A stretch of 64,000 nt of DNA, taken from contig OY759261.1 in the NCBI GenBank assembly GCA_963662155.1, forward strand, positions 49,652,414 to 49,716,413, in the 5' to 3' direction. Origin of the DNA: Lamellibrachia columna (taxonomy: Eukaryota > Annelida > Polychaeta > Sabellida > Siboglinidae). Each line of letters opens with the position of its first letter. Positions within the stretch are counted from its first letter, which is position 1. The notes under the pieces are model-generated. The model saw nothing but the letters and a program-made list of their open reading frames with translations. It made no database searches and had not been told where the DNA came from. A program made the translations under genes and the position numbers. Positions 1 through 14,154 of this stretch are shown one piece after another.

Positions 1-3000
1 TCCTGAATTAGCAAGTAAAAATTTACAAATTTCTGACTCACCCCACATTCCCACGTTTGGGTGGGGCAATGAATGTGTGTTTATTAGTTTTACAGATCAT
101 ATCACTGGCATTATTAATATGAAACTAGTCATGCATATTCAATTAACCCAGACATGTCAACTGTCACATATTCAGTGTGACACTCACACATTCGACAGTC
201 ACGACAGTCATCTCACACAGTCACGACAGTCATCTCACACAGTCACGCCCTGCCATAAAAATGTCATGCATGCGTAAATTAAAGCCCTCTCTTCAATTCA
301 AATTTTTTCCTTTTATTTTAGAATGCTTTGATGAAAAAATAAACATATAATAGTATTCCATACAGCGTGCTGTTTCGTGTATGCAAATTTATTATTTAAC
401 TTTGGTGAAACATATCGGACAAACTATTAAATTATTTCTGACCGGATCCAGTCAAAATTTTGCAAAAATGGCAAAAGTTATCTGGCTCTAGATATTATAA
501 GGCAATTACCCGACCTAACATTAACGACCAAAGTCAGTTCTTTCATTGATTTTAACAAAAGGACAGTCTTTTATTTTATTAAACTTACTGCATATGTCAC
601 CTAAACTATTCACGCACTACACATTTAAATACAATGAACCTGATTCACGATAGATTAAATGAACTAAGAAAGGAGTTTTACAAAAGGATATACTATTCTA
701 TAGATAGCTGCTTTATTTAAAAGATAGCTATTGTTTTCTGTAATACTGAACCTTTCTCCAGTGCATAACAAAAAGTAGGCCTTGTCAGAGGGCTAGACAG
801 GAGTGACGGAAGATGAAGACAAATTGGTGTTTGCTAATTGGCAAGTGTAACAAGCCGTGCCTGGAATTCCAAACAGTGTTCCAGTACAAGAGAGGTCAGA
901 CCACAATTAGTTTTCCATTGTTGGCCCGATTGTATATTGTTTGACATATTTTGCCCTATCATTATCAAGAGCAGAACATAATGATATTTGTCACCTGGTT
1001 CGGATATGAACCACACTTGTAACTATGTAAGCCTTAATGAGGGACTTTGCACAGTAAATTGCATGGTGGCAGCAAAGGAGATTCTGCTCCCGTCCCTCAC
1101 GTGGTGACGCACAGATCCACTTGTGTATGTGCGCTGCTTTACTAACTGTCTTTATTGTTTTATTAACAATAAAATGTGGATGTTGGATTCTTCCACAACT
1201 AAGAGAAGGTCTCTAACATGGGATGCTCGTGTGTCAGGTTAAAAGGGAGACATTTGAATATTTCCATAGGCGTTTGTATAGATACGCGATTGTTTGTCAA
1301 GTAAGGCAACATAATCTCGGGACTATTGCAGGCCAAATGTCACAATCAATGTAAACAACAACAGGAAGTACGGATGGACGGGATTGTTAGGTGGCGCCAT
1401 CTGGGCATTTCCAAATCTCCCATCCAATAGTATACAAAGGCGTTACCTCACTACAAAACAGTTCAAAAACAATCATTTCACTCTGGAAACTTTATCAAGG
1501 TAATATTAAGTTTATTGACAATATTGACAGTTTACCCTGGACAACTCCCCTGGGGTACTCACTTGTACCCCAGGGTGAGAAGCCCTGCTGGTGTATGTGG
1601 TCTTGGACCAAGAGTGACTGGTCATACTGCCCACATCACTGACAGACAGAACCAGGAACACCTAAAACTAATCTGAGGATTCCTGCTGATGTGAATTATC
1701 AGCCTGATGCAACAATGGTTGGATTTGTGTCACCTATCAGTGTCAATCTAGGTGTCACCTATCAGTGACATGTGGACACAAAGACATGCAACAGTGATGC
1801 TGATTAGTTTACTAATTGAAGATGACATAGGGGTGTGTGAGAGAATGATATGGTCACTGAGTGTTGTTACAGCATTTCGCAAATTATCCCTATGATATAC
1901 TTGCTGTCTGTACGAAATTCGTATGTAATATTTACTGACTACCCGGTAAGAAAATCTAGTTTTCCAAAAAAAAATTATTTGTGACCTTTTGAGAAATACA
2001 AATTTGAAGAAAAAAAAGTTTATGTATGACATTCTATACTGCCTGTATGAACCTTAAAACATTACCGTCATTGGCACTGCTGTACAAACAGTTGTCACAA
2101 ATATACCACGCCATTGGATTAACAATGGCATCAGCTATATTTTCGATACAGGCCCTGTACACAACCCAGATTTTATTGTGAGCGAGATATGTAGTCTTTG
2201 CACAAACTCTGATTTGTTTCTGCATCGAATTTCACAATTATGTGATAGTTTTTGTTCGAAACAATGAGGGTACTCGTGACAACAGAAGGGACAGACAAAA
2301 AGAACCGCTATAAAGTGAACAATTATTTTGATTCGGTGATTTCATGTGTTTTGTTTGAAAAAAGAAACTGCATCACTACCAAACAGACATTGTTATTGTT
2401 TGTAATCTATAAAAACAACAATGAAATGTCTGATATTCTATGGCAATGCTTGTGAGTTAAACAATCAGTGCCTGTGTTAGAACATCTACCTGGTCTGATG
2501 ACTATACCAATCTGAAATTCCTTCCCACACTATAGAAACTGTACACTCTTTAAATTAGTTGTAAATATTATAAACGTATAAGATCGCCATGGCGCCTGGA
2601 CACCCTTGCCAGCTTCAAGCCTTGACTAGACTCATTTATTTCGAACCTCATTTTACTAGGTAGTTGACAGTATTCAAATATATCAGTTTTTACTTTGAAA
2701 AAATATTTTTCTGCAATCTTGTCAACAATGCTTTATCTATATTTTAAAACTTAATTTGGCTATAGATTTATTTATTATCATATTATTACACACTATGCTA
2801 TATGTATTTTAAGTATTATTACTTTTTATTATATTACATGTGTTTATTTATTTATTGTATTATATTACATATGTATTTATCTAACAATTCTAGACCATGT
2901 TCTATATGACCATATATATAAAATTATTATTCTTATTATTTATAACTATTTATCCAAGTTCTGCTCACTCATGATTCATTCTCAGTCCTCGGTCCTCGTC

Positions 3001-3280
3001 ATACAAATAAGCTGCACTAATGACAGTTTAATGGAAAACTATGAATACACCCAATCAACTCTCCAAACATTAGCACCACAATGATTAAGTAGAAAGCATC
3101 CCCTAGTTAACCACACATGACTCATATTGAAATTACATAACAACACATTCCTCCCCCACCTAAACACCCACCTATACAATTAACCCCAATAACCCCCTCT
3201 TTATCACCCTGAGTGAGAGCACATGGGGGTAGTAATTATTTGTATCACATCTGCTGGTAGTGTTAATTCATTGCAAGCTT
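1..3280. other. AT-rich gene-free DNA
   Basis: No open reading frame here has coding character. A 24-bp motif built on CAGTCACGACAGTCATCTCA is repeated about twice near 195-245. The stretch 2690-2940 is very AT-rich. Nothing else is recognisable; it is probably intronic or intergenic. Confidence 0.5.
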
Positions 3281-3287
3281 AACTTTA

Positions 3288-3630
3288 GAATGCATTAATA
3301 TTGCTTATGAGTAATGGAGAGATGCCATGATGTAATCTATTCAGAAACAATTTAAGGAAGCTAGGAAGAATACATTTTATTGATCAAAACCACAGGGGTT
3401 GTGGTACCCCTGGTGGGCGGGCCACGGTGGGTCAGGGTGGGGCAGTCAGGGTGTTTCCTTGAGTTGTTCACTAATACCATCACAAAAGACTTCTGCCCAC
3501 AATGAACACATTTCCCAGTGTCAGTCTTGTTCACAGTTAAGTCTAAAGGTGCCAAACATAACAGTACAAAGTCTGATTGTTTTAATCGCACTATACTAAA
3601 GAATATAAACTACATCTATTCTAACATCTT
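3288..3630 (-). repeat. Dispersed 330-bp repeat, copy 1, with exon-like coding tail
   Basis: This segment matches 6328-6665 in the same orientation with scattered substitutions and small indels. On the minus strand it looks like a terminal exon: a pyrimidine tract ending CTTTAG near 3545, then a frame containing the residues TDTGKCVHCGQKSFVMVLVN and a stop near 3361. The CxxC pair could be half of a zinc-binding site. The two copies share this coding-like part best, so it may be the 3' end of a mobile element or of a duplicated gene. I do not recognise the family. Confidence 0.5.
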
Positions 3631-4469
3631 GACTGCATAAATGTGTTTAAATGCACATGTTTTTGTAACATAATTACCCAGGTAGATCATGTTTTAATGA
3701 ATATTGACCTTGTCATCAGCACATTCACAAACACCTGTGGACAATGTCCAACACCTGTGGACAAAGTTTATGGAAAGTTTATTGGGGGTCAGGCATTCAG
3801 AGGATGACATTATGGGCATATCAATAACACCTGGAAAAATAAAATGTTCCTTTCGCATGCAACGTAAACACGATATGCAGATGAAAACAATCAATAAAAA
3901 AATGTTGGTTCATAAAAACACTTTTGGGCATTAAAAGAATATATAAAAGTATATAGTTTATAACTTTATACACTATATAGAACAAGAATTTATGATCAAA
4001 CTTATCAAACCTTGTACCTTTAATCTTGCTTACAATCATAAGTAATACCGCTGCATATATTTCCTGATGTATTTCCATCACCAGACCATAGATTACAACC
4101 AAATCAGCCCCCAGACAACTGGTCAGTGGAGGCCTGTGGAGGTCTTTGCCCTGCGGGACTTGGAATCAATATTTACTGTCCATAAACATGCCAAGAAGCC
4201 AAGTCATACTACTCCATCTGCGAAGCCTTGCTGCACAACTGCAGCTGAAGTCGGTGAAGAATATTTTTTTTAATACTATTGATCAAATGAAGTCACAGTA
4301 ATAGGAGATTGTATTTAATTGAGTAAATCATGAATCATAAATATACAATACATTCCTGTTTAGGGATCACAGGTAGCAGCCACAATATGGAATACTTCCA
4401 TATTGATATTTGAATATTAAAACAATTTGGATAACGTGAAACGTCAACTAACAGTGCATCGCTTTGTAA

Positions 4470-4665
4470 AATGTACAGTGGAACCTCGTTAATGTACAGT
4501 GGAACCTCGTTAATCCGGATGCCGATAATCTGGAAACTTCGGCATCTGGACATCATTTCACGGGAACGTTTTTCCAAACGCTAATACACCCTGTTAATCG
4601 TTAATTGAGTAATTTATCTGGAACACACGTTAATCCAGACACATAGACTGATTGGCTTACTCTAA
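4470..4665. mobile_element. pogo/Tigger-like terminal repeat fragment
   Basis: The motif TACAGTGGAACCTCGTTAAT occurs twice in tandem, about 21 bp apart (4472-4513), followed by TCCGGATGCCGATAATC. Terminal repeats of pogo/Tigger elements of the Tc1/mariner superfamily typically begin CAGTGGAACCTCG and lie next to TA. No transposase is visible nearby, so this is a relic or a MITE end. The family call is from memory of the terminal motif. Confidence 0.4.
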
Positions 4666-4924
4666 CATGTGGAATATAATATGTAAAGATCTCTTGCCAA
4701 TTTGGCTGTGAAAATTAAGTTCAGGAAGAAAAATAGACTAACTCACTGCTAACATATTTTAGCACTTAGCCAGCCATACATGTGCTAGTTTTTCTTTGCA
4801 AACTTACCCAGCGAAATTGCCAAAAGGTCTTCTATTTTTGCTTAGCCAAAGTTTATATTTTTTGCCATTGATAAATTGACAAATCAATGGTTTGCATAAG
4901 CCTAGGCTGGGTGCAGACTAAGGT

Positions 4925-5218
4925 GTCAGATTGTCAGGTGTCACATCACCCATGGGGGTTCAATATTAGGGGTGTCAGATTGTCAGGTATCACATCACCC
5001 ATGGGGGCTCAATATTAGGGGTGACTATTGTCAGGTGTCACATCACCCAGGGGGCTCAATATTAGGGGTGTCAGATTGTCAGGTGTCACATCACCCATGG
5101 GAGCTCAATATTACTGGTGACTATTGTCAGGTGTCAGATCACCCACGGGAGCTCAATATTAGGGGTGACTATTGTCAGGTGTCGCATCACCTACGGGGGG
5201 CTCAATATTAGGGGTGAC
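4925..5218. repeat. Minisatellite, about 48-bp unit, about 6 copies
   Basis: Units carry GTCAGGTGTCACATCACCCA followed by GGGGCTCAATATTAGGGGTG. Two length variants alternate, with TGTCAGATTGTC or TGACTATTGTC at the start of the unit. Confidence 0.85.
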
Positions 5219-5380
5219 AATCGCACTAAACTACTGCAATACGAATAGTTTTACTATTGCAATAGAATCGCGACAGCTGTATGACTATTGCAATACTATC
5301 GCAATATAGTGTCATAACCATTGCGATAATATCATGACAGTATCACAGAATAGCGAATAGCCAGAAAAATAGTAATTGAT
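5218..5380. repeat. Short inverted motifs around TATTGCAATA
   Basis: The stretch is dense in ACTATTGCAATA, TATCGCAATA and ATTGCGATAAT, which are mutually complementary. It resembles the inner part of a MITE, but I cannot delimit ends. Confidence 0.3.
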
Positions 5381-5381
5381 A

Positions 5382-5560
5382 GGTGGCGCTATTGGTGGAT
5401 GACGCTATTGATGGATGGCGCTATTGGTGGATGGCGCTATTGGTGGATGGCGCTATTGGTGGATGGGGGGGCTATTGACGGGTGGCGCTATTGGAGGGGT
5501 GGCGCTATTGGTGGATGGCGCTATTGATGGGTGGCGCTATTGGTGGATGACGCTATCGCG
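5382..5560. repeat. 16-bp minisatellite, about 10 copies
   Basis: The unit is GGATGGCGCTATTGGT with point variants (GGTGGCGC, GATGG) and one unit degraded to a G-run near 5463. Confidence 0.85.
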
Positions 5561-6291
5561 TAACCAGGGAGGTAGTTAATTAAAAATGCTGAATCCATGA
5601 ATGATACTTCTCTAATTGCTGCTGACATTGCTATAACTTTTGATGTTAGATCAATAAATAAATTTATCAACTATAGTTGACAAACGTGTTTATTTCTATT
5701 ATTTCAGTGACACAAGTAGTCCTGCTGAAACGTTTGCCAACTATCGTTGCTAATAATAGCTCAGTGTACTATTGACTATAATGATAGTTTCAATTTACAT
5801 CGACAATTGCGATGCATCAATAGTTTGATATACTGTTACACCACTACTCAATACAGTACTGGGGGGATGAGGTTTTGACATGCCTAAGGTTACCAGACAA
5901 CCCAGTTAACACGAAGTTGGTGACCTACCATCTATTTCATTACTGAATCTTTCTCTTGTGCTAAGAAACTGATATATTTAGTTTTGCCTCTGTCCACTTC
6001 TAGGAATTTCTAGGAAGACATCAAATAGGAGTTAGCTATGTGCCCAGGCTACAGAGCAGCTGGCTCATTAGGCTGGCAACTAGTGTAGCAAGGCAGGCTG
6101 GGATTAATTGAAGCTCATTATCTGCTCTGCTAATCCTGACAAGTAGCTAAGTGGCAGGAACTTGTGGCTTGGCAAGTCACAGAAAACAACAACAACAGTG
6201 GGCACGTCCATGCATAGCATGTGTGCTTGCATGCTGGTATGCATATACATGCTCGCATGCACAAATGCACACACAAGCACCAACATACATG

Positions 6292-6296
<5 letters not shown>

Positions 6297-6327
<31 letters not shown>
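6297..6327. repeat. (AT)n microsatellite
   Basis: Pure AT dinucleotide run immediately to the left of the second 330-bp repeat copy. Confidence 0.95.
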
Positions 6328-6328
<1 letters not shown>

Positions 6329-6661
6329 TAATGTTGCTTGTGAGTAATGGAGAGTTGCCATGATGTAATCTATTCAGAAACAGTTTAAGGAAGCTAAGAA
6401 GAATACATTTTATTAATAAAAACCACAGGGGTTGTGGTACCCCATGGTGGGCGAGCCAGGGTGGGTCAGTCAGGGTGTTTCCTTGAGTTGTTCACTAATA
6501 CCATCACAAAAGACTTCTGCCCACAATGAACACATTTCCCAGTGTCAGTCTTGTACACAGTTAAATCTAAAGGAACCAAACATAACAGCACAAGGTATGA
6601 TTGTTTTAATCATCAATACTATATTTAATACTATACTAAAAGTATATAAATTATATCTAAC

Positions 6662-6665
<4 letters not shown>
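6328..6665 (-). repeat. Dispersed 330-bp repeat, copy 2
   Basis: Direct-orientation copy of 3288-3630. The minus-strand frame keeps the TGKCVHCGQKSFVMVLVNNS segment but meets a stop earlier (near 6467), so the two copies have diverged in coding content. It lies between two AT microsatellites. Confidence 0.5.

Positions 6666-6731
<66 letters not shown>
6663..6731. repeat. (AT)n microsatellite
   Basis: About 34 AT dinucleotides, directly at the right edge of the second 330-bp repeat copy. Confidence 0.95.
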
Positions 6732-6732
<1 letters not shown>

Positions 6733-7170
6733 AGGTGTTGGTGTTTGTGTGTGCATTTGTGCTTGCGAGCGGGTGTGTGTGGCTGGGTGCCTACAGTATT
6801 TATTTACGTGTGCATGTTTGTGCATATGGGGTAAGGTCGCTATTTATTTTCCCACTGGCAACAATGTTAACGTTTTTACAGCTGTTTGCAAATAAAAGCA
6901 TTTATCATTCTAAAAATCAGCTAAGTTAATATAATTTTATCCTTTCATCAACCTGCTGGACAAAATTCATCAAATACAATCATTTGTTTCTCCAGAAAAT
7001 CAACATACAGGATGCTCCCATGAAACTACAAAAGAACTACATCACATATTCATGTGCAGGGATCTTAGTCACAGAATGACAGTACACATGCATACTCTGA
7101 CAGTCAGCCACCAGACATTTTAATCTGGGCACAGCATACATAATTCAAAATCAAAATAGTGATCAGTTCC

Positions 7171-7172
<2 letters not shown>

Positions 7173-7252
<80 letters not shown>

Positions 7253-7337
7253 TGAGTGAGTGAGTGAGTGAGTGAGTGAGTGAGTGAGTGAGTGAGTGAG
7301 TGAGTGAGTGAGTGAGTGAGTGAGTGAGTGAGTGAGT
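7173..7337. repeat. Compound (TG)n-(TGAG)n microsatellite
   Basis: About 38 TG dinucleotides run without a break into about 21 TGAG tetranucleotides, then decay into TGAATGAC-type variants to about 7380. The order suggests the tetranucleotide grew from a mutated TG run. Confidence 0.95.
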
Positions 7338-7419
7338 TAGTGAATGACTGACTGAATGAGTAGGCAATGAGTGAATGAATGATAGAGTACAATCAGCTAC
7401 ACACGACTTAATAAGCAAA

Positions 7420-8220
7420 TTTTTTTTAAAAGGTTCTAAAGTCGAGGTTGTGTCCCTTCAACCAAACACCAATAGGGTAGGGTTATGATGATGGAAACAT
7501 GGAGTTGCTATTAGATGTTTTTTATGTCCTATACAGCTTCAAATGGCACACGTTTATTTCTTCCTAAAGAAAAATCTTTGATACAACTCCACATGCGTAG
7601 CGTCTAGAACAGCCACTGCAATTGCACAAAACTCTCTCTCATCCTAAAAACACACAAACCTCAATATCCAAGAAACAATAATATGGACACTTATTTCCTA
7701 GACATCTCTCCTTATCAGACATCAATAGAACTCCAGATCACTGGACCACAACAATCCTTCATGGTAAAACCAAGAGGCCTCATCTTATTGAGCCAACTTC
7801 CACACAATCACCAAGTCCCATGAGGTCCACCCAATGTGGGAGGTGGATCATCATACCCTTGATAGGCTGCCCAGAAATAGCAGCACTAATGATTGGGAGT
7901 GAGAGACTAGTCTAGACAGATTGCAGCATCAGCCTGAATTACTCAACTGTTCAGAAGATCTGATGCAAGTGAAGCTCAACTATCTCATTACCCAAGGCCT
8001 TGTTGATCAAGTAATTTTGTTCACAGTGGTGCCATGTCTGGTGTACTATTATTAAATGCAGACAGATTGGATAACTATGTTATTGACTGAGATAAGCCTG
8101 CATAAATTTATTAGATAATTATATAATAACAGTTCATGTTTTAGTTAGCTGGTTTGCTAGAATCCTATTTGGATGAGGTGTTACTGCTCAAAAACTGGTT
8201 CCATTGTGTGTTATATGAAT
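7420..8220. other. No gene seen
   Basis: AT-rich unique-looking sequence without plausible coding frames or repeat structure. Confidence 0.4.
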
Positions 8221-8242
8221 ATTGTGTTTCCATGCATGCATG

Positions 8243-8243
<1 letters not shown>

Positions 8244-8333
<90 letters not shown>
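8244..8333. repeat. (AT)n microsatellite, about 45 units
   Basis: Pure AT dinucleotide tract of about 90 bp. Confidence 0.95.
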
Positions 8334-8336
<3 letters not shown>

Positions 8337-8339
8337 TGA

Positions 8340-10800
8340 AAGGGTATTATTTGAGCAGAGCATGTACATAATGGTACGGTAATTAAGATAAATATATCAG
8401 ATAAAACATGCATTTCCAATGACAGGTTTGTTCCTAAAGTGAACTGTATCTAGCCTGCTTACTCTAACTATAGTGTCTAGACTGTGACCCCGATGAACTG
8501 GTCAGTAGGTCACAATATGCCAATTACTTAAGAACATTAGAAATCACAACATAATTCATATCTGAATAGTGCAGATAAATGGATGGGTAAACATCAACAG
8601 ACTATTTCTTATTGGCATTACCGTGTAGTCTGTTACAATGTGTGCAGCATAATATTTATTGGATTACTTTAGCTTAGGATAATTAATTTCTAAGGTAAGC
8701 AATTCATAAACAAAAGTCACATATATCAGGTATACACACACACACACAAACACATGCGCGCATGCACGCCCGCACGCACAACCATGGTGAGACTGGCCAA
8801 GTTTTGCCTTGAAAGGTATCATATTACCCATTCCTTTCCTCATCTACATCACTTTAAAATACTAATTTATGTTTATCACTGATATAACTCAGTATTGAGG
8901 CATGTCCTGCAGGGGTAATCATGTGGAAAAATAAATATAATAAACATGTTTATGTTAGTATTAATAACTATTATATCTAAGTCATTTGCTAATCATAAAT
9001 CAGGTGAGTGTTTTTGCACACTCAAAACCGACAACCAAACAACAGCTTGCAAGTACTGAAAAGATTTATATGTGCATAAATCATTTACAAAACTTGCACA
9101 AATCATTTAAGAAACAGATCATCAATATGCACATATCTTTATAAATTCACAAGAACAACACAAACAACGCTGAGAGAGTTTTACACTATTAGTTTCATAC
9201 CACAAAACTACTGTGATTTTCTGAAAACAGTCATATTCCGCCCCTTACACAAACAATGACATTAATGTGAAAACATCAACACCCATAATAACTCAGTCAA
9301 TACCCCTAGGAGTGCCAGAACAGTGGGGGTAATGCTTGCCCAGACAAATGCACAACTGTTGAGTGCATGATACGCTTGGGTGAAGACAGACAGAACTATT
9401 TGCCTGGGACCAGTCCACATTTAATGCTTTACATTCATATCTGTATATGAATGTTGCAAACACCCCACCCTTGCTATGGGGGAGGGCACTTTAGACCTCC
9501 CATATCATGAGTAAGGTTTATTTACAACATAGAGCAGCAACTGAAAAATGACCTGATAAAAATTAAATATCTGCTGTTGATGTTCCACAATACTTTCTTC
9601 TTCTAAATAAAGACCACACCAAACCACTGAGACACTGCGCCAGTGGCATCAACATATAAACAAAGCACAGGCAGGAAATCGGCTCCACTCCCACTTGTGT
9701 CTGTGCTAGATGGTCTCATTGTTTTGGTGGATGTAATTTCCCAGCACCCAAGACAGAAAAAGACTATCAATTAAAGGCCTCCTTGCAAAGATGCCATCGC
9801 ATGTGACAATGAGGCATCCCACTAACACAGAATCTTCCCAGGTTTTCCCAATACACAGAAGGATACTAACAAGTCAAGGTAGGGGGACTTTACACCTACT
9901 TTAAAAAGCCGGACAAAGCCAAACCTTTATAAACAAATGTCTCGAACACATCTTCACAATAAAGTGGCTAGACAAGATCATAAACACTGAACTACTGCGG
10001 AGGAGAGACCAACATAGCACCAGGCAAGAAATGAAAAAAGGAAATGGACCTGGGTAGGACACACCCTCTGAAAAGAATATACCAAATGTTACATGGTGGG
10101 TTTTGGACTGGAACACCCAAGGGAAGCGAAAACCAAGAAAACCAACAGGTAGTTGGAAGACGTCAGTCACCTAAGAAACGAGTTAATGTGTCACCACCTG
10201 GTAAATTATAACAAAATTAGCCAAAAACAGAGTGTGTTGGAGAAGTGTTGTTTTGGGCCTACGATCCACTTGGAGGAAGAGGATTAAGTGAGATGGAAGG
10301 TCACTTCTGTGCAGACAGCTGTCTGGGAAGAATCTCAGTTACCTGTATACCCCCTTTGCTGTGGGTAATCACCTCACCTAACCCCACCCCCAGCTGTGAG
10401 GAGTCAAGGGTTAGGGTTAAGGGATATAACTTATAAGCACTGACTGGCCTAGCCAACTGAACAAGCAAAACAGCTTGTGCTCAGGGCACATTTCACTATG
10501 TGCCAAGGGGGGCTGGGAATAAGATGTATCTCAACACTGAGTGTCTATTCCTTGAGATGTTTTAAGTAGCTGTTTTGTTAACTTCCTGGCAGCAGTGAGA
10601 CAAGTGAAAGAGTGTTTATCTCAAGAGGTAAAGGGTCATTTTCATTTTAACATTACAAATGCTACAGAAATTACCCACTAGCACTGCCAAATATAACCAA
10701 GTCACAACCTTTTTCAGTTTTATCAGTTTAACTTGCACTACAAAAACAAGTTGTATAAATTTTTTTGTTTTAGGCGGGTTTTTGCCTGCTCCTTGTGAGG
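8340..10800. other. No gene seen
   Basis: Short open frames only, with no domain-like features and no convincing splice structure. A short (CA)n and CGCA-rich patch lies near 8733-8780. Confidence 0.4.
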
Positions 10801-10814
10801 CAGTGATAATAAAT

Positions 10815-10885
10815 AATACATAAATAGTTCACTTATATAGTGCCAAATCTAATTAAAAACTACTCAAGGCGCTTTACATAAAAAA
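10815..10885. repeat. Possible SINE-like fragment with CAAGGCGCTTTACA motif
   Basis: The text TTATATAGTGCCAAATCTAA followed by CTCAAGGCGCTTTACATAAA resembles a short interspersed motif seen in many invertebrate genomes. Related motifs occur near 18947 (TATAGCGCC) and 55560 (TGGCGCTATATCAAATAAA). The link between the three is an inference from short motifs. Confidence 0.3.
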
Positions 10886-10889
10886 CTAC

Positions 10890-13850
10890 ACAATTAAATA
10901 AAAAAATTAATTATATAGTTAAATTACATTAAAATCACATTAACATTTCATTAAACAAATTCATTAAAATAAAATAATTAAATTACATAAAAATTAAATA
11001 ATAATTTTTTTTTAAATAAATACCGGTGGTAACCAATCTTTCCTTGTTTTTGCCTCAGCTAAGCTTTCTCAAGTTTCTGCTCTCGAAGCAAATACAATAT
11101 GGCTGGCTAAACAAACATTTATTTGCTAATTGCGTGATGGGCACATATATGTACGCAATGTTCCCACTTCGAATATGCATAGCCTGTTCCATCTCAACAA
11201 GACTAAGTTCACAAACTTAGCACACGTAACAAATTATTTCTAACAGCGTGGTCACGCCCCATACACCCCTTTATCCAAAAGCACCATGTAATTATCACCA
11301 TATAAATACTAAATACTAATTAAACAAAGATTGGCACTAACACTGTTGTTGACACATTTCAAACTGTTTCCTAACACAAGTTACACCAAAGATTGAGGGG
11401 CACATTGTGTCACAGTATGAACTAGAGTTGTTCTAATGATAGCAACAAAAACTGTTAATTGAAGCCATGTGACAGAGAGACACTAATTAATTCACAGACA
11501 ATAGCATCAGTGAAGTGAGTCACAACACTGATATATAATAATAAATAGCCTTTCTTCTACAACAGGTCACGACCCTGCCATAAATGACCACAGGCTACTG
11601 CCCACATCAGATTGACCCTTACACTTTTACAACACTGTCAGTTCCAGCAACAGGCAATTACGTGGGAAGACTATTCACCGCCTGCATGGAAATGTACAAA
11701 GGACAGGAATTGAGCAGCAGCAAACAGGATTGTGTCAGCAGGTGACAATTCTAATCCAGCCTGTAAATAATATTATATCTCAGGCAAAGCTAAAGTATGA
11801 CCACAGCTGAGAGTGATAGTTTCTAAAGCACATTATAATTTGTGTGAAGTTTTTGCATGGTAAATAGGCTTCATTTGATTGTGCATGTGGGCAATTTATG
11901 ACAGAAATCTGCCTTACATCAAAAGTATGTGTGCATCAACTGCTATAAGTTAGTCATCCGATTTTATATTTGTATGATAAACTCAAGAAAATACGTACTT
12001 TATCACACTTTGTCCACTTGAAATAAGGATATAAAAACAGAATCCAGCCTTATACATCCAAAAATATGCACTGCACACAGGAGATCCGTATAATGTGGCA
12101 GATCTGTAATTACGAGGAATGTGGCGATATGTTGTATGTACAATGTGTGTTTTTTTATAAACAAGGGGAGTCATCAGTGAATAAGTATATAATTATTATA
12201 TTAAACCACCTCTTGCCTGTCTCACAACTTGTAGTCTGAAACACTGGCCAATCAAACTGTAATATATTTATATAACACTCTCAGAACTTGCGTGTCACGA
12301 CACAGTAAAAAACATGGCTTTGAATGTCATGTTATGACTCAGTTAATTAAACCAGGAAGCATATATAAAAGATTAGATTTTCATGTTGTGCCCAGCCAGG
12401 TGGATATGTAACATAACCATTTCTATTCAACTGCATACCACACATGTGCCGCAAATGGCAACTGTTACATAAAGCCACAATAAATAGTTGGCGTGACGCA
12501 TTCATAATGAGGAAGTTTGTTAACAAAGTCTGGGTGAGTCAACACAAGATATCGGCATTCCTGCACTCAGTGCCAACAATGGAACTCATGAATAGGCGCT
12601 GTACATAACCACCATGATAGCATGATCACAGGTAATGAGTATGCAACGTGCAACCTATCAAATTAAATAGAAAGCTTTGTGAACAGTCTGGATATTATTT
12701 TATACTAACAAAGAGATTGAGATCATGGGGTTGTTTGGCATATAAACATGTATGTGATGTTTGCAAAAGTCTTTTTATAATATATCAACAGTGCTCAGCT
12801 TGGATCATTGATTAAACCAGATCTTGTAAAAGCAAGCAGAAGGGAATGTCCACTCCAAGGGATATTACCCTTGGGCATATCCAGAAACCACCTAAATTCC
12901 TTCATTAGCCCAAGAATGGGCTGTTTGGAGTAAACCACTTGAGATTGGAGATAGGCCTCTTGTGTATCCTAGGTAAACTCCCAAGTGATAAAAGGGAGGT
13001 GCTCACTCACCCAACCAAGTGAATTGAGACAAAAGGGATTACAGCAAGTGGTCCCACTTCAATCTGTGACTAGATTCTGAATAGAGACATCGAATCTGAG
13101 AAGCCAATATGCTATAGGGACAACACTGCCACATTGGACAGATTGTTTTATTATTATAACCATTATTATCAGTACAACTTTGTATCTGAATTAATAGTGA
13201 ATAATAGTCTTGCCAGATTACTGTGTGTTAAACTGTTCTATATTTTTGTACCTTCACATTAAATCAGCATTAAGTATTACTTGGTGAAAGTTAAGCATGT
13301 AGTTAAAACTTAGAGTCTGCACATAACTCATAAGTACACTAATTGCAATTGTTGACGCTCTCACAGCAATAAGAGTTATTAAACGATTGCCTAATTCCTC
13401 ATCCAACATATCCCCATTGATACTGTAAATGCAATCCAAATCCTTTAGTCCCCCCCCACCCTCAACGCCTGGCTAATACCAACCCAAACAATTATTGTCA
13501 ATGACAATGGCATGTACTAGTGATGTACATATAAAATAGATAAAAGGTTTTCTATTATTTCAAAAAAACATTACGATACATTCACATACAAATCAGGTTA
13601 ATTAACTCAATTGAAACAGTACTATCTAATCTAAGACTAAGTTATATAGTCCATCCATCCAGACCCAGAAATTACGTTTTCTTTGTTCTCAACAATGACC
13701 ACACACCCTCCGACTCCGTCTCAGAAACATCACAAATGCTAACCAGACAATATCAGCACTGGAACAGCCTGGGATATGGGTACCAATAAAGGCTGATATC
13801 CTAAAATAACCCATTAACCTGTAAGTGTAACCATAATTTCACAAAGGAAC
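10890..13850. other. No gene seen
   Basis: AT-rich, with a simple AATTA-rich patch at 10890-11020. No supported coding region. It may be the first intron of a minus-strand gene starting at about 14380, if that promoter call is right. Confidence 0.35.
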
Positions 13851-14154
13851 AACTAACACGCCGCGTCTAGAGTAATCCGTACTATGTAACGTTTAAATAG
13901 AATCAAACGTTCGTCCTGACACTTTCGAATAATTACACATGATCGCCAGGGTTTATTTCTATTTTAAACAAAAGACGGCGGCCGAAAACAATCCGACACA
14001 TGAGCTCTCTGAGTCTGACACCTGTTTCAGAAGTTCAGTCGTCACATCAACAAGAGACAACACAACACGACACGACACTGATAATACCGGTGATATTTTC
14101 ATAGTACTACACGACACAGAACAAAAAATTTAGAATCAATAAAAACACTCACCT

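Noticed and set aside
7104..7418. Frames with (SLTH)n and (TH)n
   Set aside because: Translations of the TG/TGAG microsatellite.
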